Source of the DNA: Allodiplogaster sudhausi
Lineage: Eukaryota; Nematoda; Chromadorea; Rhabditida; Diplogasteridae
Assembly: GCA_945643635.1 (NCBI GenBank)
Contig: CALZFC010000293.1
Span: 1,340,001-1,404,000, forward strand
Direction: 5' to 3'
DNA: 64,000 nucleotides
Position numbers and translations under genes: made by a program. Below the pieces are notes generated by a model. That model did no database searches and had not been told where the DNA came from. It saw only the letters and a program-made list of their open reading frames with translations. Positions 23,942-38,084 of the stretch are shown one piece after another (the first letter of the stretch is position 1; each line of letters opens with the position of its first letter).

Positions 23942-26900
23942 GCCTCTCCCTTGCTGTCTCTTTTTATTTCTCGACTCTCTCTTCCTCTGTTTCTCTCCCT
24001 CTCTCTTCCTTTATTTCTCTCTCTCTCCCTCCCTCTCTCTCTCTCTCTCTCCAGGTCGCTCATCTTCTCCTCGAGAAGGGTGCCGCAGACACTGGCAACC
24101 GTGCACTCCGGCTGGCTGTGGCTCGGAAGGCGGAGAAAATTGCACGCCTTCTCCTCTGCCGACTCGCTCTTCCAGACGGAGAACACCGCGTCAACAAGAG
24201 GAGCGTCGAGTGGGGGCAGGTCAGGGCTCTCTCTCTCTCTATTTATCTCGCACTCTCGCTCTCTCTGTCTCTCTCTCTCTCTCGTTATCTCTTCTCTTAC
24301 ATCTCTCTCTCCCTCTCCTTCTCTCTTCTCTTTCTCTTCTCTCTCTCTCATCTCTTTCTATAATCTCCCTCTTTCTCTCTTACGCACTCCCTCTGTTACC
24401 CACACTCTCTCTCCCTCGCCTCTCTCTCTCTCTCTCTTTCCCTCTCACTCTACAGATGCAGATTGGTGAGAACCTCCTCCCTCCTTCCCTCTGCCCCTCT
24501 CGCGCCGTGCAGCTCTCGTGGTCCTCAGCGGGCCTGGACTGCGTGCTCGCCGACTGGCTGACTGCCGCATGCCTGCACATCAACACAAGACTGAGGACAG
24601 CACGATTGGCTCTCGCAGCGATTACAAGGGTGGATCTAGCGGGTAGGGGGCTATAGATGTTTATACCATTTTCTTCTTTAAAGTTTTTTTTAAAATTATA
24701 TATTTCTTAATTTTTAAAACACTTAGCATTTCGCAGGGTAGAAGGCTAGATATATCTATCACACGGTTCTTAAATTTTTATTTAAATGTTAAATTTTTGT
24801 ACACCTTTGTATCTCTTTTACTGGTTTTTTTGCACCACCATATTTTTTTTCTGAGATGATATCTTAAAAACAACAGGGGAGTTGGAATTATGAATAAAAG
24901 ATATAGTATTTAGTCCGAAAATGAGATAATTGATTAAGGTAACCGCTTGAAACTCTTCCCTCCACTACTCTGGCAAATGCCCAGTTTGAGAGTGCTGAAC
25001 CTGTCGAGCAACGAGTTGGAGGAGGTGCGAATATAAAAATTATTTAATTACTTCTAAATTAATACTTAAAAATACATATAAGATCCGTAATATTTTCAGA
25101 ATAATCAAATCTATGCATATGATTATCTTAATTATTCAATTATTCATAGCGTTCTTTTTTATTGAACAAGATCTGTATTGTTAGATTATTTTTTTAATTT
25201 GAAATCTTATCCTAATTAATTTTAACTTATACTTATTGTTAATAAGTTAACAAAACCTGTAATATTATAGATTTACACATCTATTAAGAGAGCATGTCCG
25301 TAAGCTTCGAGCGCAGCCTGCCCCGGGAAAATTGTTTTCGAATTCATTAACGGAAAACATTTTACTTATACAACTCGACGTGCTCTTTTTAATTAGACTA
25401 ATTTCATCATCATCCGATTTTTTCCCTTCGGGATACACTAACGTAACCCTGAAAATTCATCGAGCCATAAATCCGTTCAAAATCTGTTTTGAGAAACTAT
25501 GTACATATCATTCAATTGCATTTCGAAAGCTCTTCAAATTTCAGCTAGGAACATGTTTTACGAAAATTTTATTTTGGCCGAGAAAATTGGCGTTAAATTA
25601 TTTGAAGGGTCGACACGCCACTTTCTGCTCATTTCTACACTCTGTAACCTAGATAGAAAGAAAGAGCGTGAAATTAGCTATCAAATAATCACCATTCAAG
25701 AAAAATCTGAGCGTACCAATTTTTTCTATGACGTGAGCAATGCGCGCGAGTTGGTCAAAATGGCACATTTTCGGCCGCCGAGGCACCGTGCAAGCGCATT
25801 CATCGATCCATAACTACGCTCAATGTTAATATTACAAAATCGTTAGCATATCATCTAAGAGCTCTCACAGAGATCTTCAAATGCTACATACATACTTTTA
25901 TTGAAATATTTATATTTCTCTGGAAAATTTCGTTCTGTACTATTAGAACGCTTAAAAAACTACTTTACAAACATTTCCTCATTTCAATACATACATCATA
26001 AGAAAGAGCGTGAAATTTGCTACATGTTGAACCCCTTTCAATAAAATTTCAAGTCTATAATGTTTTATTCCAATTCGAATAATCTAAACAGCGAAATTCT
26101 TGGGCGAAAGGACAGCGACGCAACTTTACCTACTCTTATGACTTATAACAAAACATTATAGACTTGAAATTTTATTGAAAGGGGTTCAACTTGTAGCAAA
26201 TTTCACGCTCTTTCTTATGATGTATGTCTTGAAATGAGGAAATGTTTGTAAAGTAGTTTTTTAAGCGTTCTAATAGTACAGAACGAAATTTTCCAGAGAA
26301 ATATAAATATTTCAATAAAAGTATGTATGTAGCATTTGAAGATCTCTGTGAGAGCTCTTAGATGATATGCTAACGATTTTGTAATATTAACATTGAGCGT
26401 AGTTATGGATCGATGAATGCGCTTGCACGGTGCCTCGGCGGCCGAAAATGTGCCATTTTGACCAACTCGCGCGCATTGCTCACGTCATAGAAAAAATTGG
26501 TACGCTCAGATTTTTCTTGAATGGTGATTATTTGATAGCAAATTTCACGCTCTTTCTTTCTATCTAGGTTACAGAGTGTAGAAATGAGCAGAAAGTGGCG
26601 TGTCGACCCTTCAAATAATTTAACGCCAATTTTCTCGGCCAAAATAAAATTTTCGTAAAACATGTTCCCAGATGAAATTTGAAGAGATTTCGAAATGCTA
26701 TTGAATGATATGTACATCGTTTCTCAAAACAGATTTTGAACGGATTTATGGCTCAATGAATTTTTAGGGTTACGGTAGTGTATCCCGAAGGGAAAAAATC
26801 GGATGATGATGAAATTAGTCTCATAAAAATGAGCGGGTCGAGTTGTATAAGCAAAATGTTTTCCGTTAATGAATTCGAAAACAATTTTCCCGGGGCAGGC

Positions 26901-29205
26901 TGCCTTAAGCGCATGCTCGACTCTTACAGAGAAGCTCTCTTAATAGTAAGACGAAGACTCCTAAACATTCATTCAGATTCCTGCGCCTTCCGCCGTGACG
27001 ATGACAGCGAACGCGGGAGGCTACTGGCAGCACCAGGGCGCGACGTCCTTACTCGAGACCCTGATCGTTCGCGAGAATCGGATTACGGTAGTCGCTGCGG
27101 GACTCCTCGCGGCGCTGCCCGCACTGCAGACACTCGATCTGTCGTGTAATTGTGTCCAGGTATCCAAGGATTAATTATTTTTAAATATCGTTTACTGTGT
27201 ACATGAATTAAGTCACATGAATTAAATAGTATATAGTTTAAAGAAGTCTAGAATTTTGGTTAATATTTAAAAAAAATTAGCAGGTGAAGCTATGTAGATG
27301 AATTTGTTTTCATTAGTAAATATATGATGTTTTGATAAAATTTACATACACGGGAAAAAGAATTCATCAATAATTTCAGTCGCTACCCGAAACGATTTGG
27401 CTGTGCCCGGCACTGCGCGATCTGAACGTCGCCGGCAACGCGCTCCAAGCGCTCCCTTCCGGCGTGCTGCTCCAGGGAACGGGCGGTGCCCCGCGGAGAA
27501 GTCGCGCGGGATACGGTAGCAGTGTCGCGTCAGGAGGAACGTCTTCTTCTTCCCCGTCGGCACTGCTACGAGAGCCAGGCAGCGAGAAGAGAGGTCACTA
27601 GTGATCGATCGGATTATGGATTAGGGTTGTTATTGGATTATGATTGGTATTGGATTGGGATTGGTATTGGATTATGATTGGTATTGGATTGGGATTGGTA
27701 TTGGATTATGATTGGTATTGGATTGGGATTGGTATTGGATTATGATTGGTATTGGATTGGGATTGGTATTGGATTATGATTGGTATTGGATTGGGATTGG
27801 TATTGGATTATGATTGGTATTGGATTGGGATTGGTATTGGATTATGATTGGTATTGGATTGGGATTGGTATTGGATTATGATTGGTATTGGATTGTATTG
27901 GATTGGGATTGGTATTGGATTATGATTGGTATTGGATTGGGATTGGTATTGGATTATGATTGGTATTGGTATTGGATTATGATTGGTATTGGATTGGGAT
28001 TGGTATTGGATTATTATTGGTATTGGATTTTGATTGGTATTGGATTATGATTGGTATTGGATTGGGATTGGTATTGGATTATGATTGGTATTGGATTATG
28101 ATTGGTATTGGATTGGGATTGGTATTGGATTATGATTGGTATTGGATTGGGATTGGTATTGGATTATGATTGGTATTGGATTGGGATTGGTATTGGATTA
28201 TGATTGGTATTGGATTATGATTGGTATTGGATTGGGATTGGTATTGGATTATGATTGGTATTGGATTGGGATTGGTATTGGATTATGATTGGTATTGGAT
28301 TGGGATTGGTATTGGATTATGATTGGTATTGGATTGGGATTGGTATTGGATTATGATTGGTATTGGATTGGGATTGGTATTGGATTATGATTGGTATTGG
28401 ATTATGATTGGTATTGGATTGGGATTGGTATTGGATTATGATTGGTATTGGATTGGGATTGGTATTGGATTATGATTGGTATTGGATTGGGATTGGTATT
28501 GGATTATGATTGGTATTGGATTGGGATTGGTATTGGATTATGATTGGTATTGGATTGGGATTGGTATTGGATTATGATTGGTATTGGATTGGGATTGGTA
28601 TTGGATTATGATTGGTATTGGATTGGGATTGGTATTGGATTATGATTGGTATTGGATTATGATTGGTATTGGATTGGGATTGGTATTGGATTATGATTGG
28701 TATTGGATTATGATTGGTATTGGATTGGGATTGGTATTGGATTATGATTGGTATTGGATTGGGATTGGTATTGGATTATGATTGGTATTGGATTGGGATT
28801 GGAATTGGATTATGATTGGTATTGGATTGGGATTGGTATTGGATTATGATTGGTATTGGATTGGGATTGGTATTGGATTATGATTGGTATTGGATTATGA
28901 TTGGTATTGGATTGGGATTGGTATTGGATTATGATTGGTATTGGATTGGGATTGGTATTGAGGCAAGGAGATGAGAAAGGGCCATAATGTTAACCAATCA
29001 TTTTCAACAAATTGGAGAAATAATTACTATTTTACAGCATCTCTTTTTTTCTGTGTCTCTTTTTTTCACTTTCTCCCTGTTTTTTTACATCTCTATAGTT
29101 TTTCTGTCTCCCTCTATCACTCTCCCTATCTCTGTTTGACTGTTTCTCGCTCTCTTGCTCTCTAGATCGCTCTCTCATACGCTCTATATCTCTATCCTCT
29201 CTCTC

Positions 29206-29240
<35 letters not shown>

Positions 29241-32200
29241 CTGACTATGCTGATTTCAGGGTCTGCTCGTCCTGGAGATGCCTCCTCTCCGCTCCCCTCA
29301 CCGGCCACGACACTTTCCTCAAGTGGCTGCCCCTCGCCCTTGACGCGCCACCGTAAACTACAACGCAGAGCAGCATGGCCCGAGGCGGTCTCTCTGGCTG
29401 CAGCAAGAGTGGGAGAGGAAGACGAAGAGGAAGAGGGAGCGAGAGACAGAGACACAGAGATGGTGCCAGTGGTGGCCAGCTCAAGCACGCTCATTACACT
29501 CAATCTGGCGAATAATAAGGTTGTAGCTTAAAGGGTTATTTCAATTATATCTTAAAGGCTTAATTAGGATTTTTAATTTATCATAAAAGCATATTTAAGA
29601 ATAATCTGGCGAATAATAAGAATTAGAATTGTGAAAGGTTTATAAGAATTTTTTATCAACTGTAATGCGTGATCAAGAACTATCTGGCGAATAATGAAGT
29701 TCCAGAAAAGAGGAGTATTTCAAATTTAAAATTTTGGATGAGGATTTCGTAGACCGAAAACTTCTGAGTACACTCAATCTGGTGAATAATAAGGTTCTAG
29801 CAAAGGGAGGGGGTTGAAGGGTAATAGAATTCTAAAAGTTTTTCAAGGATTTTTGTCAACATAAATTCATATTAAAGATTAATTTGGCGAATAAGTTTCT
29901 TGCAAAAAAAAGAGAGGGGGGGGAGCGATACGGATTTTGGAGCCCGAAAACTCGCACTTGAATTCGCGCCCTTTTTATCTGATGGTGAGAGAACATGCTC
30001 TGATTTATAATAATTAGAGAGAAGCGACTGATATGATCTGGAAATTTAAAAAAAAACAAACATATATTACCCTTGAGTTTCCGTTTTTCTTCAAATACAT
30101 ATTTGAGATTAATCGAAGGGCCATTTTTTTATATTTGAATTCAACAAAGATTTTTGAATTTTCATTTAAAAATTTGAAGGGAGTAGTTTGATTTAGTTTC
30201 GAATGTTCCCGACATGCCTCGCATGCTGTGCTCCGCGGCTGCAGACTCTTTCCATCGCAGGAAATCAGCTTAGTCAGTTTTTATTATTCATGGCAATATT
30301 TTAGTTGTATGATCATAAAATAAAATAAATATGAATCACGAAAAAAAAGGCTACAGTAAAAATAAATCGATATGAAATAGATCGCAATAAGTTGACGAGC
30401 AAGCAGACAATAAATGATTGATTGATTCCAGCAACTCTTTGTTCACTGACCGCTCTCCCTGCCGGGCTACGCTCTCTCGATGTCTCGTCCAATTTGCTAA
30501 CACAGGCGAGATTTTTAAGTGGCCTCAAGTTTGTTAATATTAATAATTTTGTTATTACTATAGTAATTATTATTCATTAAAATAATTTTAGAAAATCAGA
30601 TTTTCAACGGTTGGGAGGTACTAGTTTATGCCTTTCCTTAAAATGACATTTCTCTAACTATGTTGCTTCTTTACAATCTAAGAGAAACGAGAGATACAAT
30701 TAATAATGGCCAATTGGACAAATATTTCCGTTTTTTTTCAATACGTTGTTGTCATTTCAGCTCTTCTCGCCAAACTCGCCGATTCTCGGATGCCAAGCTG
30801 GCTTCGTGGCGGCGAGCAGTCCGGCAGCGGCTGTCGTGATGCAGCATCGATCTCGCGCACGCCGAATGAGTCCGGACAGGCAGTCGAGTCTGAGTTTTAT
30901 TCATTTACTTTAATTTGTATAGTTATTTTATATCTTATGTTTTTTTTACCTTACTAGTTAATTGCAATAATTTCGTTTTTTTCTTAACAGGTTGTCCTAG
31001 TGAGGTTATTAAATGTCTCATGATCGGAGCACAGAAATCCTATTTACTTCTGCTTTTGCTCTGAGTATCCTTAAAGGAACATTAAACTCGGCCGTGGCCT
31101 ATTTGCCATTTTCCTGACATTCTCTCTCTCTCTCTCTCTCTCTCTTTAAAACACATGTTCTTTCACCATTGTGTCTCAGGCTAAAAGACTCGAATTCAAA
31201 TGTGAATTCTTTTGCAGGAAGCCGCTCCAAGTCGGCGGTGCGTAGTCAGCGAGCTCTCAGTCTCAGTCGACCGGGAGGGGCAGAGGGTGGGACGAGTGGG
31301 CGGGAAGAGGTGGCGATTTGAGTAAAATAAAATTTGTTTTCAGTTTTATTATTATATAACATAATATATTATATTTATTCAAATTAAATGTTGTTTTTTG
31401 TAATTAATTAATTTTCATCGACCAATTGGCTACTTTTATACAGCGACTTGCAAATGTAAAACGTCCAAATTGTAAGCAGGAAATTCTCCATGTAGATGAA
31501 ATCACATATTTGTGCATCTGAATCGCTGTCGTCCTTTTTCGGGTTTACAAAATATTTTAATAGATGAATAGTTTTTAATTCGTGATTTAGAAAAATTATT
31601 GGTTGCTTTTAACATAATTATTTCCTTTCATTTGAATAGTTAATTTGATTTCATCATTAAATTTAAGAAAAAAAGTAATTATTTAACTAATTAAATTGAT
31701 TAATTTCGCGATTTATGATTTATTATTCCTTTTCCAGGCCTGCCCCCACCGTCGTCATGTGATTCTCGCTCTTCTCAAGACGCTGAACATTGCGAACAAC
31801 AAGCTAACTCACCTCCGCCTCTGTGTCACAGGTTGTTCTAGTTTTCTTTTTAAAAGGTAGCTTCAGATTTTCGCGCTCCCGAACTTTTATAGTTCAAGAA
31901 ATGAAGTCTTACATATATGGTTTGTGACAAGCGCTATATGCTTTTTAGTTCAGGAAATGCCACGGGGCTTTTTGAAAAGATATATTTTTAATTTTCTTAT
32001 ATCTTGCCTTGATGATAAGTAGTGCGGTTTGCTATTTTGCCTCAATGATAAGTAATATTGTTTTCAGCGGAAGTACTCACCACTCCTGCGCTCTCTGTGC
32101 TGGACGCCAGCAACAACGAGCTCTCTGTTCTGCGAGGGCCTGAAATTGCGAGGATGACGTCATTGTCGGTCAGTAAGGAAGGGCCGTTATTTTGAGAGGG

Positions 32201-32732
32201 CCGTAATTTAGAGTGTGTATTCGTATATCGATCGATTCATACTTAGGTGCTCTCACTGAATGGCAACGCCCAGCTGAGCTCGCTTCCGCCCGAGATTGGA
32301 CTCCTGTCAAGGCTTTGGTCGTTGTCGCTTAAGGTAATTATTATACATATTATGCCTTACATTTCCCATGCCGGAAGATTAAGTCAAATAATTGATTGAC
32401 TTGTGTTATAATAGACATTTTAAATATGTAACCATAGAGCGTGGAGAGCAAACAGAGAGAGAGAGAAAGCGAGAGAGAGGGAGAGAGAGTGAGAGAAAGA
32501 GAGAGAAAGAGTGAGAAAGAAAGAGAGAGAGAGAGAGAAGAAGAAGAATCGGCAATTTTTTTGTTGCAGTCGTGCTCCCTGAAGGAGCCCCTGAACTCGA
32601 TGGTCAACGTGGACAACGCGAAGACGGTCGAGATTGTCGCCTATCTCCGATCGATTCTCGAAGAGTCCGTTTATTTCATTCTTATTGTCTCTCGCTATCT
32701 TCTCTCTCTCTCTCTATCTCTGTATCTCTGTA

Positions 32733-32764
<32 letters not shown>

Positions 32765-32932
32765 CAGATCCAAGACATACCGCCGTCTCAAGCTGATGAT
32801 CCAAGGACGAGCCGGCGTTGGAAAGAGTATTCTAGCAGATGCGATTCGCGCTGAGGGCGCAACAACACGGGGAATGCTGCAAGGTTAGCCATGGAAAGGG
32901 AAGAAGGAGGCTGGATGTAGGCGAGCGTAAGA

Positions 32933-32980
<48 letters not shown>

Positions 32981-35140
32981 AGGAGAAAAGAGATAGTGAG
33001 GAGAGAGAAAGTGCGAGAGAGAGCAGAAACGAGAGAGAGAGAGAGAAAGAGAGATAGTGAGGAGAGAGAAAAGTAGAGTGAGAGATCGAGAGGAGAGACT
33101 AGAGTGAGGCAGAGAGAGAGGAGAGAGAGAGAGAGAGAGAGATAAAGGTACTGCCTCTATTCAGGCAAGACCGCCCGGACAGGCGAAGTGAAGCTGACGT
33201 CGAAGAAGGCGAAGGCAGCTCCTGTCACCTTCTCGATGTGGGACTGCTCCGGGCAGGTGAGAAGGAGTCTCTCTCTACTTATCCTTCTCTCTCTCTCTCC
33301 CTCTCTCTCTCCCTTTATCTCTCTCTCTCTCTCTCCTCATCTCTCTCTCTCACCTCTCTTTCTCTTTATCTCTCACCTGTCTCTCTCTGCATCAACCTCT
33401 CCCTCCTTCTCTTTCCAGCCCGACCTCCGTCCCATCCACGAATACGTGATGTGTCGTCGATGTGTCTACGTCGTCGTGTTCCGAGTGACCGAAGGAGACG
33501 CCGTCCTCAGAGATGTCGCCGGTAGGGAGCAAGGCTTAAAATGGGGCACCCCAAACCCCGAGGAAGGATGATATAGTTATATTATAATATAGTTCTATTA
33601 TACTTATATTTTTTTTTTCTAAAGTCTTTGTAAAAAAAAATTGTCTTTCAGATTGGCTGCTCGCCATCCAATCTCGCGCACCCCACGCCGCCGTCCTTCT
33701 CGTGGGCACTCATGTTGATCAGGCAAGGAATTGAGATTGATAGACTTTTTTTCCAATAAATATATTTACTTATTTTTTAAAAGTTTTATTAACAAAGAAT
33801 CCGATATTTTTGAAAAATATTGTTTACTTTTTTAGAATGATAAAAAAAAGGGAAATAATGAAGCCCGTTTAGGTAGCAGCAAACGCTGCTCGTTTTTCAC
33901 CCCGATTTCTACCAGAACTGGAAGCCAAGATTCGCGCTGCATTCATGGTACTGTGATTTTAGAAAAAATGTTTTTTTCCTACTCGTATTGTTCTATTATC
34001 ACTGATAATATAACTAAAATGTTTTAAGATGACAATATATGCGTATTTTTTCCTATAAAAAATTTTCCACGATTAAATGTAGTCAGTAGTGAAACAAGAT
34101 TTTACGATTAATGAATGATCTCAACCCTTGTGAAGCTTAATGAGGGCGAATTTGATTAAAAACCATGACTAATAAGGATATGCCTGCGTTACAAGATTGG
34201 GAAGATACCTAATTTTTAAAAGGATATTATTAGTATATGATTTCTTGAGGTACCAGACGCCGACAAGGTTGGCCTACCACGCGTACTGGACGTGTTGTTG
34301 GTGTGCGCGCGGTCCCGTGCGGATATCCGGGCTACGGTAGCTGCATTGCTGAGAGTGGCAGAGGAGGTGCGAGTCGGCAAAGAAGCCGCCCTCTCGCAGC
34401 CGATTCCCTCTTCGTATGTTGCACTACTCAAGGTATACGGTAGTTATTAATATTATATTCACTACTTGTTTTTGTTTTATCATTAGTAGAATGATTTAAA
34501 CTAAAACAATATTCTTTCATATTTTACTATTCTTTTGTTAATTTTTATAATTTTTTTATGACTAGGTTTTTTTTGCATTGTCCGATAAGAAGGACACATT
34601 AATTGAAAATAGTTATATAATCATGATTTATTCAACCGAGCGGATAAAGCAGTTTAGTTGAAAAAAATCGATTAATTTGTTTCATTTTAATAGATATTGC
34701 AAGTACACATCATAGTACTTTAGATGTGCATAAATAAGTAAGTTAAATTAAGTTATTAGATAGTAAATACATAAATAAATAAATAATAAAATGAATAAAA
34801 GGTGCTCCGCGACATGGCGGAAGAGCGGCGGAAGGAGGGCGTCGTCGAGCCGGTGCTGAGCGAAGCAGCACTGAGAGAGGCGACGCGGCCAGCCATGCTC
34901 GCCAGGATTGGCCGGCCACTCAGGGATGACGTCAGTGGGGGAATATTTTAAACTTTTTTTTGTTATTGTATTTTAAAAAGTTATTTTTGAAAAAAATTTT
35001 TTATGAAGACTTTTAAAAATCTTACTCTCTCCCTTCTTTTCCTCTCTCTCTGTCCCTCTCTCCCTTCTTTTCCGTCTTTCTTTCTTTCTCTCTATCTGTC
35101 CTTCTGTCTCTACTCTTATCACTATCTCTATCCCTTCGCT

Positions 35141-35189
<49 letters not shown>

Positions 35190-36676
35190 ATTCCAGGTCG
35201 AGTTGAACGCAGCGCTATGTTTTGCTCGTGACGCGGGTGCCATCGTCTGGATGGAGGATGCTTCCCCCGCTCCTCTCATCGTGGTGGACCCAGCATGGCT
35301 GGCCGAGAGGCTAGCGGCTGCTGTCGCCCTTCGGCACCCGCCGCGCCCCACCGGACTCGTACCCGTGACGGCACTCGCTCAAGTGTACGTTACATTTGGG
35401 TACTGTTGTTAAATAAACAATATATTGAATTTGTTATCTTGAAGACTATCTGATTATAGCTATATTATTCTCTCTCTTATCTTTTTCTACTCCCACTTTA
35501 CTTTTTTCTCTGCCATGTCTCTCGTTTCTATTCTCTCACTCTCATTCTCTGTCTCCATCTCTCTCTTCTCTCGGTCTCTCTGTCTCTTTTCTACTCTTCC
35601 ACTCTGTCTCTCTCTCTCTCCTACATTTTCTCTCTCTTACTCCGTCTCTCTCTCTCTCGCACTCTCTCTTCCTCCTTCCCTCTCTATCTTTCTTCTGCTT
35701 GTCTCTCTCTCCCAATACTTCCAGCCGTGGTCTCAGCCCATCCCTACGCACTTCCCTGCTCGGCCTGCTGCAGAAGCATCACGCTGCTCTGCTGTGCCAC
35801 TCGCAGCTTCTCCTTCTGCCCTCCCTTTTACCAGACGAGTTCCAGCTTCGAGCGGATCCAGCGGCAGCCGCTGTTCAAGTAAGAGTTTAGGTATTTATGG
35901 TATACGGTGCAGAACATTTACCCACATGAACTAGTCATTTTTATAATTCTTTTATGTAATTGTGTATCTACATTTTTAAACTATATTTCCAGGCTTTAAT
36001 AATAAAAAAATAAATTAATGTTAGAGGTCGTAAAAGTGACAAAGCCTTTCTCTTTCTGCCAGCTCGAGGCCAAAGTCATTACGCCCACCCGCTCTGCCCA
36101 GTCGACGCCCAAGCACGCGCCATTGACGCGAAGCGTTACGGTCGCGTCGCGGCCATCATCACCGCATTCTACGGCCCCGGCCCAGACAAGACGCTGGCTA
36201 CGCAGGCTCTATGCCATGGCGTACGCTCCGACTGGCTTCTGGCCGCGCCTGATCACAAGGGTATGACGGGGAAAAAACTCACGTTTGAATTCGCGCTCTT
36301 TTGCCTGAGACACAAATTCGAGAGAGCGTGGGATTTAGAGGAAGAGAAGAGAATTTTCCCGAAAAATTCGATTAGGAATAAGGTTACGCTTCAGGCTCCT
36401 TTAAAGCGTTGTTCATCTAATATGTTTTATCTAGAATATATAAAATAAGTTTGAAGTGATTTCTATTCATTTTATAATCAAGTTTAAGAGCGAAGAGAGC
36501 ACAAATTTGTTAAATATTTTGTTTAAAAAAAAAGCAAATCCATTGAAGGTAACGAGCGATGAGAATGTGAGCCGTACAATTGGAGAGATTGTCGCTGAAG
36601 TACCAGAGGGCCCCAGCAGCAGCCAAGAACAGCAGAAGGCGGCGCCGATGTGGAGTCTATGGCAGACTGGATGCGA

Positions 36677-36718
<42 letters not shown>

Positions 36719-37454
36719 TGAGTGAGTGAGTGAGTGAGAGAGACAGAGAGAGAGTGAGAGAGATTATTTACGAGAGTCTAATTTTTTTATTGTAATATTT
36801 TTTAACGTACCCGATGTGAGTTCTCAAATATTATTAAACACATTTTTTTTAAATTTTATAAACTAATTTCATTTTTTTTGTTATTAAATTCGCTTTTCCA
36901 GGAATTTATTCCTTTCTATCACATTGACTAATTAATTAATTGATTACCTTAATTAGTAAATTGCACATTAATTGTAGCTTCTCCTCGGCGGCGACCGGCT
37001 GCTTCTGCTCAAAGAATGGCTGCCAGCAGCCGGAGACGCGCCCGGCAACGACGGCGCCCTTCCGACGATGCTTCTGCATCAGCCGCAGCCGCCGATGTCA
37101 CAGGTTTTGTTTAATCTCCCGCCAAATGTGATTTGAATCTCGCGCCAATATCTTACTTTCCTACTTTTGTGTTGTGTATTTCTTGCGTTTTTTTCAACAG
37201 CTAACAGTAGCTTTCTGTCAACTTTTTGCCTAGCATTTATTGTATAAAAAATAGGGAAAAAAATTTATGTTTGTTAATGTGGCGTTCCCGCGGTTTTCAT
37301 TGCACTGCTGGTGGGATAAGCTGAAGCCTTGTTTCCGATATGTTTTCTGTTGCTGTTCGTATTCTTGCATCATAATAATCAATCCAGTCAATCATTTCAT
37401 TTTCTCTCCCTCTCCATGTCTCTCCCTCCCTCCCTGTCTTCTCTATCCCTCTCT

Positions 37455-37499
<45 letters not shown>

Positions 37500-37892
37500 A
37501 CCTCTCTCTCTCTCTCGCTCTCCCTCCTTTCAGCCCCCCACGGACGGCGCCTCTTGCCTGGAATGGCGTCTGGAATGGGAGGGTCGCTGGCGTCGTCTTC
37601 CGCTTCCGCTAGCTCCATACGCGCCTCTCGTCGTGCTCTCTGTCCGCGTCCCGAGCGGAAAGAGTGACGCGCCCGAAGCGGCAACGGAACATCGGCTGGC
37701 AGTGAGACTACTCGCACAAGTTGTAGATCTACTCGATACGCTGCTGGATGACTGGTAAGGAGAGAGAGAGAGAGAGAAGAGAGAGTAGAGAGAGAGAAAG
37801 AAAGAGAGAGAGAAGAGACAGAAAGGAGAGCGAGAGTGGAGAGGAAAGAAGGTGGAAAATCGAAAAAATTTTACCCATCCGTTGTAAGAGAG

Positions 37893-37943
<51 letters not shown>

Positions 37944-38047
37944 AGAGAGAGAGAGCTCGAAAAGAAAGAGAGAGAGAAAAAAAAGAGACAGACGAGAAAG
38001 AGACAGAAGAGAGGGAAGAGAGAGTAAGCAAGAGGGAGAGAGAGAGA

Positions 38048-38084
<37 letters not shown>

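Larger units (their letters stand above)
17198..24642 (+). other. lrk-1: LRRK exons 1-14: ankyrin-repeat region
   Basis: Exons 17198-17317, 17568-17709, 17929-18033, 19265-19369, 19591-19673, 19799-19878, 20172-20325, 20447-20610, 20907-20975, 21240-21339, 21517-21635, 23196-23319, 24055-24219, 24456-24642, residues 1 to about 572. Ankyrin signatures include DSAGRTPLMLAAHNGRARAL, GKTALHLASEAGHTEAVALL, REGATPLHWAVRAANIDVV, CRGRTPLMVAAYN and LLQHGADVNL. Exons 4 and 6 use GTTAGT donors, and exon 9 appears to use GCTAGT. Exon 8 (20447-20610) has a weak AAAAAG acceptor. Confidence 0.85.
24939..32333 (+). other. lrk-1: LRRK exons 15-25: leucine-rich repeat region
   Basis: Exons 24939-25024, 26977-27159, 27380-27593, 29260-29519, 30197-30272, 30432-30505, 30761-30893, 31218-31309, 31738-31831, 32068-32168, 32247-32333, about residues 573-1039. 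LRR signatures include LRVLNLSSNEL, LQTLDLSCN, LRDLNVAGNALQALP, LITLNLANN, LQTLSIAGNQL, LRSLDVSSN, LKTLNIANNKLTHL and LSVLDASNNEL. Exon 18 and exons 21-22 encode low-complexity S/R/E-rich inserts. The introns of this block host the foldback element, the minisatellite and the repeated exon-end motif. Confidence 0.85.

Noticed and set aside
25332..26717. Two ~105-residue open frames with matching sequence
   Set aside because: They are mirror images in the two arms of the foldback element, with no recognisable family.
27814..28781. W/Y/I/G-rich open frames
   Set aside because: The minisatellite units (17 and 34 bp) lack stop codons in one frame; no start context, splice sites or domain.
27632..28960. 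CRISPR-like array
   Set aside because: The repeats are contiguous tandem units without unique spacers, in a eukaryotic intron.
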